Virus record (IMG/VR): IMGVR_UViG_3300017963_003073
Span: 1-39,974 of that record
Length of the DNA stretch: 39,974 bases
Strand: one strand, 5' to 3'
Source: a virus
Below, in pieces: positions 1 through 7,517 of the stretch; within the stretch, counting starts at the first letter, position 1, and the number at the start of each line of letters is the position of its first letter. The translations under genes were made by a program, and so were the position numbers. The notes below the pieces were generated by a model. It worked only from the letters and a program-made list of their open reading frames with translations, was not told where the DNA came from and did no database searches.

Positions 1-107
1 CCAAAAAGCAGGTGGAACGGCGGCTTATTGCTATAGATGAACTGACCGAAGCCCTAGAAAACGAGTACAGCCGTTTGGCACTGGAATTTCAAGAGGCCGG
101 GGTATGA
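1..107 (+). CDS. C-terminal end of an unidentified protein (truncated by window start)
   Basis: An open frame runs from base 3 to a TGA at 105-107, giving 34 residues that end in LEFQEAGV. The segment is highly charged and looks like one amphipathic helix. The TGA overlaps the ATG of the next gene in an ATGA arrangement, the usual sign of translational coupling in an operon. Too little is present to assign a function. By position it could be a packaging or head gene, but that is only inference. Confidence 0.6.
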   Translation, partial: KKQVERRLIAIDELTEALENEYSRLALEFQEAGV

Positions 108-952
108 ATCGGCAAGGGTGGTTTGGCTGGACGGTTGTGCGCCATGGTAGTGACACATCCGGGAATTATCAACACCGGGGCCGGAAGGGCAAGAAGGGCG
201 GATCTTTGCCGGGTGGGGGCCATGGGGCCATCGGGATCGGGGTAGACCTGTCAGAGCAAGATCGGCGCAAGGCAGTCCAGGAGTACCGCCAAAAGCAACG
301 GGACAAGAAAACGGCAAAGCACCCAGTGGCCGGAACGTTGGAAGAGGCCAAGAAACAAAGCATTGGCCGCCAAGAGATTATCAATCACATTGTGGCCACG
401 AACCCCCCGAAGCAGGTCAAGAGCGGCAAGGTGACGGCGGAAGAGTGGGCCAAAGAATACATGAGCGATAGCGATCAAGAATTCGCTTTGGTGCAGGTGC
501 ATCCAGAAGCCATGCACTTTCCGGCTGAAGTGGACTTGCCCAAGGTGGGCGCTTACGCTCAACAGACCGGCCAACCGCCGCCGATCGTGGTGGATAGCAA
601 CCAAAAGATGGAAGCCAGGTTTGGGGGCGGCAAGCTAGAACGGGCCTATGGCCGCCAACCCCACACCGTGATCGACGGCAAGCACCGGGCAAAGGCCGCC
701 CTGGAGCAGGGGGCCAGTAGTATCCGGGCCTATGTGCCAAAAGGGAAACTTGGCGAAATATGGCAAAGATCACACGAGATCGAGCGTTCCAAGTTTGCCC
801 GAGAGTATCTAAAGAAGAAGGGCTTCCCTTTGCTGGAAGAAACTGGAGCCGGGTGGAAGGTGGACCGGCAAGGGCAAGAACGGACCTATACCCCCCGAGA
901 TATAGAGCGGATCGCAAGGAATACAGGCCATGAATGGACGTGGGGACAATAG
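104..952 (+). CDS. Tagged ParB-like domain protein
   Basis: This is a 282-residue protein. Residues about 1-45 carry the Gly/Lys-rich tag shared with four other proteins here (SGNYQHRGRKGKKGGS), preceded by a short W-F-G-W segment. The C-terminal half resembles a ParB/sulfiredoxin-like fold: a PPIVVDS strand at about 155-165, then VIDGKHRAKAALEQGA at about 193-208, the usual 'GxHR..A' signature. ParB-like domains bind nucleotides or DNA, and some act as nucleases or kinases; which applies here is unknown. The ATG overlaps the preceding TGA, and the end overlaps the next gene by 23 nt. The tag suggests a role shared with the other tagged proteins, perhaps carriage in the virion (inference). 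Confidence 0.75.
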   Translation: MNRQGWFGWTVVRHGSDTSGNYQHRGRKGKKGGSLPGGGHGAIGIGVDLSEQDRRKAVQEYRQKQRDKKTAKHPVAGTLEEAKKQSIGRQEIINHIVATNPPKQVKSGKVTAEEWAKEYMSDSDQEFALVQVHPEAMHFPAEVDLPKVGAYAQQTGQPPPIVVDSNQKMEARFGGGKLERAYGRQPHTVIDGKHRAKAALEQGASSIRAYVPKGKLGEIWQRSHEIERSKFAREYLKKKGFPLLEETGAGWKVDRQGQERTYTPRDIERIARNTGHEWTWGQ

Positions 953-2060
953 AGCGGCTTGGTTTTGGGGGCTTGTAGACAAGGGCTCCGGCAAGTCTGG
1001 AAACTATGGCCACAAAGGTCGGAAGGGTAAACGTGGGGGATCCGCTCCAGGTGGGGGCCACGGGGCGATCGGCATTGCCGCCGATGCTACACCGGAAGAG
1101 ATCCAAACGACTATAGATCGGCTCCGGGCCGCCAGGGCCAAAAAGAAGCCCAAGGAACCGGCCACGGGGGCCAGTGTCCAGGAAAACCTTGCTTGGCTCC
1201 AGGCGCAAGGGTATAGTGTTGCGTGCATGTCCAAAGAGGATATTATCAATGCAGAAGTGGAAGCCTTCAAGCAGGGCAACACTTACAAGTGGTCTACACA
1301 ACGCGATCTTGAGGATATGCGATCCGAACTGAAGCGGACATTCCCACGGGAGCAACTTAGACAGTGGGCGGAAGAAGGGGTGGAAATGGAAGAGATCCGG
1401 GATCGGATCAACGAGTGGACCGATGAACAGCTTGAAGCACGGCGGGATGAAGTTGGGTCCAGAATTCTTGATCAAGTCCGGCGCGTGCGAGAAGATCACT
1501 ATAGCGACTTTGATCCGGCCATCCAAAACGAGAACGATCTAAATGTGCTCATGACTGGCATGGTGGAAGCCCACAAGCGGGGCGATATTGGGCCGGATGC
1601 TACGTATGTTTTGCGGAACCAAAAGCCAGGCAGTAGGGAAGAGAGCTTGGGCGGCCAATATCTAGATGGCCAAGTAACTCTTTTCAATGGAAACTATGCC
1701 GAACTTGGGATCATGAATGCGCAAGGCGAATATGTAAGAAACACGGGCTACTATAGCACTAGGCCACTAGAAGCCGGGATCAGTAGTGCGCCCTATGCCT
1801 ATAGCAAGTTCTTCCATGGTGTAGTCACGCATGAATATGGCCATCACTTGGCTCACAAAGATACATCCATAGAAGAGCGGGCAAGATTTGCACTTGGGCG
1901 GTATGGTGAAGACATCAAAACGACGCTTACCGACTATGCTTATACGAACCAGGCCGAAGCGGCGGCGGAAGCCTACACACTGAAGCGGCACCCGGATTTT
2001 CAAAGCCTACCATCGGCCACTCAACAGATCGTGAATTACATTCTGGGAAGCGGGGAATAA
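930..2060 (+). CDS. Tagged zincin-like metallopeptidase
   Basis: This is a 376-residue protein. It starts with the Gly-rich tag (SGNYGHKGRKGKRGGS, residues about 23-38) and continues as a long charged helical region. Near residue 300 it reads VVTHEYGHHLAH, a classic HExxH zinc site. About 35-40 residues later comes an E-rich helix (NQAEAAAEAY) that could supply the third ligand. That arrangement fits a gluzincin-type peptidase domain of the kind found in phage head-associated proteins. The ATG at 930 lies inside the end of the previous gene, and the TAA shares a base with the next ATG (TAATG). Peptidase activity is inferred from the motif only. Targets could be virion proteins or host envelope and cytosolic proteins. 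Confidence 0.72.
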   Translation: MNGRGDNRAAWFWGLVDKGSGKSGNYGHKGRKGKRGGSAPGGGHGAIGIAADATPEEIQTTIDRLRAARAKKKPKEPATGASVQENLAWLQAQGYSVACMSKEDIINAEVEAFKQGNTYKWSTQRDLEDMRSELKRTFPREQLRQWAEEGVEMEEIRDRINEWTDEQLEARRDEVGSRILDQVRRVREDHYSDFDPAIQNENDLNVLMTGMVEAHKRGDIGPDATYVLRNQKPGSREESLGGQYLDGQVTLFNGNYAELGIMNAQGEYVRNTGYYSTRPLEAGISSAPYAYSKFFHGVVTHEYGHHLAHKDTSIEERARFALGRYGEDIKTTLTDYAYTNQAEAAAEAYTLKRHPDFQSLPSATQQIVNYILGSGE

Positions 2061-2257
2061 TGACCACTTTGCTTTTAAGCCGACAATGCCAGGGATGCAA
2101 GCGGCTCCAAGAGCCTGAAGATGAACGGTGGACGTGTGAAGCGTTCCCAAAGGGCATTCCAAAGGCGATCATGATGGAAGTGCACGATCATGCTTTGCCT
2201 TTTGAAGGGGATAACGGCTTGCTATTTGAGCCAAAGGAAGAGGACGGTGGAAAGTAG
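2060..2257 (+). CDS. Small Cys-containing conserved phage protein
   Basis: This is a 65-residue protein with a CxxC pair at residues 10-13, a third Cys in WTCEAFPKGIP, and a conserved HDHALPFEGDNG segment. The pattern C-C-...-C-x-AFPxGIP...DHxxPxxGDxG is one I associate with small proteins beside phage portal genes. The Cys/His content suggests metal binding. Its function is unknown. It follows the zincin gene with a TAATG overlap, and a diverged paralog follows the second zincin at 3245, so zincin plus small Cys protein behaves as a duplicated two-gene unit. Its end overlaps the GTG start of the next gene by 11 nt. Confidence 0.72.
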   Translation: MTTLLLSRQCQGCKRLQEPEDERWTCEAFPKGIPKAIMMEVHDHALPFEGDNGLLFEPKEEDGGK

Positions 2258-3248
2258 AGCCGGTTGGTTTGGCTGGACAATCGTGGACCGTGGCGGGCCA
2301 GGTTCTGGTAACTGGGGCCACAAGGGGCGCAAGGGGCAACGGGGTGGATCGTTGGCCAAGTCGGGCGGGGCCGCCTTTGCCCTGTACAAGTACCTGAAGA
2401 AAAAGAAGGCCGCATTATCAACACCCGCCGCCAAGGCCGTGATCGATGGGATCAAGGCCCAGAAGCCGGATGCCACGGATCGAGATATAGATATGTATCT
2501 CGGGGTCATGGAGATGGATAAAGAAAAGTTCGACTATTACGGCCAAAAGTTGGGCTTGGACGTGGATAAACTCCGGGATCCGTTCTTTGCTGAGATGGGG
2601 GAAGCGGAAAAGACCATGGAACGGCTCAAGATGCAGGTGCAGGACAATGCAACCTACCAATGGACCGGCACGAGCGGCAAAAAGTTTGTGGCCATCAATC
2701 AAGAAACGCCAGGCGATCTATATGAGAAGGTGGAAGGGAAGGTGGGGGCCACTTCAGCCGATACGATCGAGACACTGAAGGGCCAGGGAATCAAGGTCAG
2801 TGTGCAAGGAAACGTGCCGGAAGAGCGGTTGCACCGGGAGTTGTCGCAATTATCAAACTTGCTCCAAGAAAAGCCAATGCTACAAAAGATCTTTGCGGCT
2901 CAAGGGGGCCGGGTAGAATACCGGGAAAGGCCAGAATACAAGCCCACGGCGGCGGCTTCTTGGGATCATGACAAGATCGTGGTATGGCACAAAGAAGGCG
3001 ATTACCCCAACTTTCCCAACGTGTGGGCGCATGAGATTGGCCACGCACTGGAGAAAACCACCACGGTTACAGAAACATCAAAAATCTTTGGGAAGGGCCG
3101 CCACGTGAGTGCCTATGCTTGGACTAACTTCCAAGAAGACTTTGCGGAAACATTCACAAGTGTGATCTTTGGGGACAAGAAGGCCATGGACTTTGCAGGA
3201 CCAGAGAAGACAGGCTTTATCAATGACCTACTGGCAGGTGTGCAATGA
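2247..3248 (+). CDS. Tagged zincin-like metallopeptidase, second copy (GTG start)
   Basis: I place the start at the GTG at 2247. It is preceded by AAGGAAGAGG, and from there the N terminus (ESRAGWFGWTIVDRGG) aligns with the tagged gene at 104. A start further upstream would add unrelated residues. The 333-residue product has the tag GSGNWGHKGRKGQRGGS, a Lys-rich helical middle, and VWAHEIGHALEKT near residue 260, an HExxH zinc site. NFQEDFAETF about 35 residues later is a candidate third-ligand helix. It is the same architecture as the gene at 930 but strongly diverged, so an ancient duplication is likely. Function is inferred from the motif. Confidence 0.72.
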   Translation: MESRAGWFGWTIVDRGGPGSGNWGHKGRKGQRGGSLAKSGGAAFALYKYLKKKKAALSTPAAKAVIDGIKAQKPDATDRDIDMYLGVMEMDKEKFDYYGQKLGLDVDKLRDPFFAEMGEAEKTMERLKMQVQDNATYQWTGTSGKKFVAINQETPGDLYEKVEGKVGATSADTIETLKGQGIKVSVQGNVPEERLHRELSQLSNLLQEKPMLQKIFAAQGGRVEYRERPEYKPTAAASWDHDKIVVWHKEGDYPNFPNVWAHEIGHALEKTTTVTETSKIFGKGRHVSAYAWTNFQEDFAETFTSVIFGDKKAMDFAGPEKTGFINDLLAGVQ

Positions 3249-3442
3249 CCACGCCCACAATTATCCCATGCCAAGAACGGCGGTGCCGATGGCTCCGAGA
3301 TCCAAAAGGGCCACTAGATGATCCGGTTTTTGTATGTTACGCATTCCCAACCGGGATCCCGCAAGAGATCCTAGACGGCAAAAACGATCACACGGAACCC
3401 TATCCAGGGGATGACGGCTTTTTGTACCAGGCTGAAGAGTAA
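3245..3442 (+). CDS. Small Cys-containing conserved phage protein, paralog
   Basis: This is a 65-residue paralog of the protein at 2060. It keeps the first Cys pair in altered spacing (CQERRC), the VCYAFPTGIPQEI segment and the DHTEPYPGDDG segment. The ATG overlaps the TGA of the preceding zincin (ATGA). Its last 43 nt overlap the 3' end of the reverse-strand gene 3400-3720. Function is unknown; the conserved Cys and Asp/His residues suggest a metal or structural site. Confidence 0.72.
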   Translation: MTTPTIIPCQERRCRWLRDPKGPLDDPVFVCYAFPTGIPQEILDGKNDHTEPYPGDDGFLYQAEE

Positions 3443-3720
3443 TAGGCGATTGATCGGCGCATTTCTTCTAACCATTCTTTGGCATTGACCTGGACGCCGG
3501 TGCGATCGAGTGAGTTGGCCACGATGAACATGCCATACAAGCTTTGGATCACGGATTCAATTTGATCGGTGGGATGCAGGGCCAGGGCCGGGCCGATTTC
3601 TCGGGCAAGGCGCATGTTGCGATCTTTGCGCTTGTCTGCTACATTGGGGAAATAAAAAAAGTGCGCCCCCGGTGTCTTGAGTGCTTCACGCATTTGGGTT
3701 ATGTATTCAGATAGTTGCAT
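3400..3720 (-). CDS. Reverse-strand helical protein of unknown function
   Basis: This is a 106-residue protein with no recognisable motif. It reads as largely alpha-helical (for example AREIGPALALHPTDQIESVIQSLYGMF). It is the only reverse gene within the first 35 kb. A good Shine-Dalgarno (AGAAGGGAG) sits before the ATG, and a promoter lies just upstream. An isolated gene with its own promoter inside an oppositely oriented late operon looks like a moron, an accessory gene expressed independently, sometimes from a prophage. That role is inference. It ends by running 43 nt into the converging gene at 3245. Confidence 0.65.
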   Translation of the reverse strand: MQLSEYITQMREALKTPGAHFFYFPNVADKRKDRNMRLAREIGPALALHPTDQIESVIQSLYGMFIVANSLDRTGVQVNAKEWLEEMRRSIAYYSSAWYKKPSSPG

Positions 3721-3742
3721 GTGTGCTCCCTTCTACACGGGA

Positions 3743-3770
3743 ATTATACCATAAAATGGACAAAGGTAAA
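3743..3770 (-). promoter_or_regulatory. Promoter for the reverse gene at 3400-3720
   Basis: On the reverse strand a perfect -10 TATAAT (3748-3743) lies 16 nt from a weak -35 TTTACC (3770-3765). The predicted transcript would begin close to 3736, 15 nt before the ATG. The promoter overlaps the ribosome-binding site of the portal gene on the other strand. Confidence 0.6.
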
Positions 3771-3773
3771 ACT

Positions 3774-6011
3774 ATGGAGCCAAGATCAAACGATCAATTG
3801 GCCACAATGGCCAAAAAAGAATCAATAGAGCTTGCCCAGAAGGCCAGAGCGCCAAAATCATCGATCCAGTTACGAGTTACCGATCCGGCCAAGTTGGCCG
3901 GTGGCTGGAGTTCTGGACTAACCAACTTTGTGAACTTGTTGGCCGGTCAAGACCAGGGATGCCCGCCATGGTCGTGCCCCTTGCGCCGGGCTGATTACTT
4001 GGAAAGTGTTTGGCGCAATGATAGCCGGTTGTCAGGTGTGATCTTTACGATGGTTTCACGGATTGCTTCACTGGGGTGGGCCATCGTGGGGCCGGTTAAG
4101 AAGCTAAAACACTGGTATGACATGCTTGCGTGGGCGGATGAAGAGGGATGGACTCAGTTTATCAAACTGTTTTTTACCGACTATTTGACCACGGATGAAG
4201 GCGGCATACTCGAAACAACCCGGAGCTTTTACCCCCGTGGGCCACTCGTTTCCTTGTGGAATATGGACGCCAGGCACGTTATACCGGGGCCGGTTACACT
4301 GCCATCAAAGACAGGAGTGGCCGGGAAGAGCACCAAGATGAAGTCTTGGCCGCTTATTTTCAAAGATCAAGACAAGTGGAAGGGGCTCAAGAAGGGTCAA
4401 TTCTTGCGGGTCGCTTCACTGCCTACCACGGACCAATTCAGGCGGCGCATGGGGTTCTGCTTTATGTCTAGAATCTTGCGCTATGCCGCTTTGGCAGATG
4501 CCATGCTCAAGTTCCAAGAAGAGCGGGTGTCAAACTTGCCCCCGGAAGGCATTGCCACGATCTCAGGGCTCACACGGCCACAAGTTGAGAAGGCCATGCA
4601 GGAATACACCCTACAACGGAAGCAAAAGGGCCAATTGACATGGCCGGGCGTGCTCTGGTTGGTATCCAACACTTACGGCCAGGAGTGCAAGGTAGCCTTT
4701 ACAAGCTTCCGCCAGGTGTGGGAAAACTTTAGTGATCGGGAAGCCAACGAAGTCTTTTCTAAGGTCGTGGCCCTGGACGCCGGGATCGACGTGTCCGAGA
4801 TATGGCAAGTGGAATTCCACGGGGCAACCAAAGCCGCTTCTTGGCTCCAGCACAAAAAGAGCTTGGGCAAGGGATCGGCGGAATTTATTGTGGAATTCGA
4901 GCGGTGGATCGCCAGGAACACGCCGCCAGATATCGCTTTTCGTTTTGACACGCCGGACGATGAACAGGACATAACGCATGAGCGTATCCGGCAGATGCGA
5001 ATTAAGAACATCAAAGAACTTTGGGTGCCGCCTCAAGGCCAAGAAGAGGGCTTGCTATCAAAGGAACAGGCTTTGGAGCTATTGGCCATGGAGCAGGTCA
5101 TACCCAACTATATGGCCGCCCCGACTATAAGCACAGTGACCGACATTATCAAAAGCAATACAGGGGGCACCATTGGCCGGATGCACTTCCCTTCTGGGGC
5201 AATTGAGATTGACCGGCCATACTGGCAGTTGGATCAGTCTATGCTAACCGCCGCCGATCTGGACCTGGAGCCGGTCAACCGGAACGATCCGGGGATTGAA
5301 GCCCTATTGGATGAAGCGCCGCCCGAGTTGGTTACTCAACTAATCCCGATCGTCAAGCGGTGGGAAGACCTAAACGAGCAACTAAGGAAAGTGCTTAATC
5401 TATGGCAAAGGGATATCATAAGCGAGTTGGAAGCAAACCCGGACATTTTAGCCGATCCAAAGTATTGGGCTGGATGGGGCGATCAAATTTCAGACACGCT
5501 CATGCCCGCTTTTTATCAATCGGCACTCGAAGGCGGCATGAGTGTACTATCCCAACCCGGTCTAGATGTAAGCTTTGATCGGGTCAACCAAGTGGCACGC
5601 CAGGTTGCCCAAGAAGAAATGTTTGGCATGGTCAGTTTGACAGGTGATGAAAGCATAGTGCGATCACGCCGGGAACTGCTTGATCAAGTGCGCAAGGACT
5701 TGGCCACGGAAAAGATCGAGTGGAAGGACGTGGAAGGGCGCTTGGCTCCCTACTTTGGAGCGGGCCGGGCACGCATGATTGCCGTATCCGAGAACACCGA
5801 TCTTTGGGCCGGGGCTCAATTGCGAACGGCCACGGGTGCAGGGCTCAAGGAGAAGCGATCGATCCGGGCTGACATTGGCCGGGTGTGCCCCACCCACATA
5901 TGTGACGATGCCCAACAAGCGGGGTGGGTGCCGATAGATGAAGAGATCGTGCCCGATTATCAAAAGCCACGCTTCCACCCGTTTTGTTACTGTTTTTTGC
6001 AATTCAGGTAA
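3774..6011 (+). CDS. Portal protein fused to MuF-like head morphogenesis domain
   Basis: I chose the ATG at 3774, which has AAAGG 8 nt upstream; the longer open frame has no ribosome site. The product is 745 residues. The first 470 or so resemble a phage portal, with a wing/stem region containing FQEERVSNLPPEGIATISGLT, a feature of large portal families. After a linker, residues about 560-745 resemble the SPP1 gp7/Mu gpF family: ARMIAVSENTDLWAGAQLR, then Cys pairs (VCPTHICDD), GWVPIDEEI and a terminal HPFCYC. In most phages these are two genes. The portal forms the dodecameric DNA gateway, and MuF proteins are minor internal head proteins. No stop or frameshift separates the halves here. Confidence 0.8.
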   Translation: MEPRSNDQLATMAKKESIELAQKARAPKSSIQLRVTDPAKLAGGWSSGLTNFVNLLAGQDQGCPPWSCPLRRADYLESVWRNDSRLSGVIFTMVSRIASLGWAIVGPVKKLKHWYDMLAWADEEGWTQFIKLFFTDYLTTDEGGILETTRSFYPRGPLVSLWNMDARHVIPGPVTLPSKTGVAGKSTKMKSWPLIFKDQDKWKGLKKGQFLRVASLPTTDQFRRRMGFCFMSRILRYAALADAMLKFQEERVSNLPPEGIATISGLTRPQVEKAMQEYTLQRKQKGQLTWPGVLWLVSNTYGQECKVAFTSFRQVWENFSDREANEVFSKVVALDAGIDVSEIWQVEFHGATKAASWLQHKKSLGKGSAEFIVEFERWIARNTPPDIAFRFDTPDDEQDITHERIRQMRIKNIKELWVPPQGQEEGLLSKEQALELLAMEQVIPNYMAAPTISTVTDIIKSNTGGTIGRMHFPSGAIEIDRPYWQLDQSMLTAADLDLEPVNRNDPGIEALLDEAPPELVTQLIPIVKRWEDLNEQLRKVLNLWQRDIISELEANPDILADPKYWAGWGDQISDTLMPAFYQSALEGGMSVLSQPGLDVSFDRVNQVARQVAQEEMFGMVSLTGDESIVRSRRELLDQVRKDLATEKIEWKDVEGRLAPYFGAGRARMIAVSENTDLWAGAQLRTATGAGLKEKRSIRADIGRVCPTHICDDAQQAGWVPIDEEIVPDYQKPRFHPFCYCFLQFR

Positions 6012-6021
6012 AGGGGTAACT

Positions 6022-6324
6022 ATGCCGTATCCAAACGAGCACGCCGCCAGGATCAACGATCCGGGCAAGTACAAGCGAATACGCCGGGTCAATGACAAGT
6101 TTGGACCGGGTATCCATGCCATCTTTGGCTTTATGGCCACGCAACGGGAAGGTGGTGGGGAACTGCAAGCGATCCGCTTTGATCGGACAAAGTACACGCC
6201 AAAGCAAGCCCGGAAGTGGCTCCGGGAACATGATTACAAGGCTATGCTGGAAGAGGCAACAAAACCAAAGGCCGCATTGGTCAAGAAGTCGGCTTGGTTT
6301 CAAGGGTGGCATGTAACCCAGTAA
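6022..6324 (+). CDS. Conserved phage head-region protein (PNEHAARINDP family)
   Basis: The ATG at 6022 has AAAGGGG 7 nt upstream and gives 100 residues. An in-frame start at 5938 would lie inside the portal gene. The MPYPNEHAARINDPGKY...GIHAIFGF...LQAIRFDRTKYTPKQARKWLREHDY pattern is one I recognise from many phage genomes, alone or beside proteases and capsid genes. Its molecular role is not known to me. It follows the portal-MuF stop by 10 nt, in the same operon. Confidence 0.75.
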   Translation: MPYPNEHAARINDPGKYKRIRRVNDKFGPGIHAIFGFMATQREGGGELQAIRFDRTKYTPKQARKWLREHDYKAMLEEATKPKAALVKKSAWFQGWHVTQ

Positions 6325-6338
6325 AGGATTATCAATCA

Positions 6339-6839
6339 ATGGCTTGGGATGTGATCGATGAAGGGCAAGAATACGAGATCGATCTTGACGAATTCGACAA
6401 GGCGATCGGGAAAGCACTCCAGAGGGCTGCCAACGTGGTCCGCACCCCTTTGGCTACGCCGCCCACCAAGAAGCCAGGAGAAAAACACCTTGCCGGGCCA
6501 TTGCCGGGCGGATTCTACACGAACCGCCAACGAAAGTTTGTGCTTGCCGGGATCCGAAGCGGGGCCATCAAGGTGCCCTATCTCAGGACCGGCAACTTGC
6601 CACGTTCTTGGTCTATCTCGGAGCCCGAGAAGGAAAAGAGCGATCTAACCGTTACCGTTTACTCAGACGTTACAGAAGCGCCATACAATGAATGGGTACA
6701 GCAAGATAGCCGCCAGGCAAAGCGCCGCCAGGTGCCCATGCATAAAGATTGGCCGGTGCCCAACGATGTGGCGGACAAGAACGAGAAAAAAGTAAGCCAG
6801 ATCCTGGAAGCCGAGATGAAACATTGGGGCGGTGCGTGA
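6339..6839 (+). CDS. Putative neck/tail-completion protein (HK97 gp10-like)
   Basis: The start at 6339 is preceded by AAAGGATTATCAATCA, which contains a TTATCAA copy; the product is 166 residues. The middle shows a pattern seen in head-tail connector/tail-completion proteins of the gp10-like type: FVLAGIRSGAIKVPYLRTGNLPRSW, then a beta-rich segment with TVTVYSDVTEAPYNEWVQ. Such proteins join the neck to the tail tube. The assignment rests on pattern resemblance. The stop overlaps the next ATG (ATGA). Confidence 0.6.
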   Translation: MAWDVIDEGQEYEIDLDEFDKAIGKALQRAANVVRTPLATPPTKKPGEKHLAGPLPGGFYTNRQRKFVLAGIRSGAIKVPYLRTGNLPRSWSISEPEKEKSDLTVTVYSDVTEAPYNEWVQQDSRQAKRRQVPMHKDWPVPNDVADKNEKKVSQILEAEMKHWGGA

Positions 6840-7237
6840 TGACCTGGAGCCCAGAGTTTATTTTAGCCGGTATTGCCGCTCTTGGCGTGGGTGGGCTTTT
6901 GACTGAAGCCTTCCGGTGGATGGTTACGAACCGGAGCGAAAAGATCACCGATGCTTCCAAGTTGACAGATATGGCCCAGACCGTGGTACAATCTTATGAT
7001 CAACTCGTGGCCGATCTCCGGACTCAACTAGACGAGCAAAAGCTTCAGATCGAAGCTTTGCAAACTAGTTACACGGAAGCCCGGATCGATATTGGCATAC
7101 TGCAAACAGAGAATGAAGACTTGGCCAGGCAGATCGAAGCCTTGCACGGGGATTATCAATCCTTGGCTGAAAAGTACCAAGACTGCCAGAGCAAGCTAGA
7201 ACATTGCCCGGAGTGTCAAAAGGATCAAAATGGATAA
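6839..7237 (+). CDS. Membrane-anchored coiled-coil protein
   Basis: This is a 132-residue protein. Residues about 7-30 (FILAGIAALGVGGLLTEAF) form one hydrophobic helix, and residues about 40-125 form a continuous coiled coil (for example LRTQLDEQKLQIEALQ, ENEDLARQIEALH). A CPEC pair lies near the C terminus. The layout fits a membrane-tethered rod such as an accessory lysis or spanin-like protein, or a structural coiled coil. No lytic motif is visible, so function is open. Its ATG overlaps the preceding TGA. Confidence 0.65.
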   Translation: MTWSPEFILAGIAALGVGGLLTEAFRWMVTNRSEKITDASKLTDMAQTVVQSYDQLVADLRTQLDEQKLQIEALQTSYTEARIDIGILQTENEDLARQIEALHGDYQSLAEKYQDCQSKLEHCPECQKDQNG

Positions 7238-7430
7238 TAGGAAAGCTGTCCGGCTTGGTCCGGAAGAGATGCAACTAATTCAAAAGCTTAGATGCTTGCG
7301 AGTGAGCGAAAACCATGGTATAATGGTAGTTAAATGGGAGCCTTCCGCTCTCTCTATAGTCACGAAAACGGGCCAGATCGTTACCTACGAGTGCGGGAAA
7401 CGCCGCAAATCCGGAAACGGCACTATCTGA
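7230..7430 (+). CDS. Small hypothetical protein
   Basis: This is a 66-residue protein with AAGGATC before its ATG, overlapping the previous gene by 8 nt. It looks like a small beta-rich domain (HGIMVVKWEPSALSIVTKTGQIVTYE) with a basic C terminus. I do not recognise it. A promoter-like sequence lies inside it at 7296-7324, and a strong terminator follows at 7462. Confidence 0.5.
   Translation: MDNRKAVRLGPEEMQLIQKLRCLRVSENHGIMVVKWEPSALSIVTKTGQIVTYECGKRRKSGNGTI
7296..7324 (+). promoter_or_regulatory. Intragenic promoter-like element
   Basis: TTGCGA (7296-7301), a 17-nt spacer and a perfect TATAAT (7319-7324). A transcript starting near 7331 would run about 165 nt to the terminator at 7462-7495. 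It could produce a short RNA, or add transcription of downstream genes by read-through. Confidence 0.4.
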
Positions 7431-7461
7431 CCACCCTACCGGATCGGTATAGCCGATAACG

Positions 7462-7495
7462 CGGGCATGCGCTTTACGAGCGCATGCCCGTTTTT
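7462..7495 (+). terminator. Rho-independent terminator
   Basis: A perfect 12-bp stem (CGGGCATGCGCT at 7462-7473, AGCGCATGCCCG at 7479-7490) with a 5-nt loop is followed by TTTTT. It separates the portal/neck transcription block from the 2H phosphoesterase gene. Confidence 0.85.
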
Positions 7496-7517
7496 GCGTT
7501 TTGGGAGCAGGTGCATA

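Noticed and set aside
417-1526. Long reverse-strand open frame of 369 codons opposite the tagged genes
   Set aside because: It lies antisense to two genes with clear motifs, has no ribosome site and reads as low-complexity Pro/Arg-rich sequence, a shadow of GC-biased codons.
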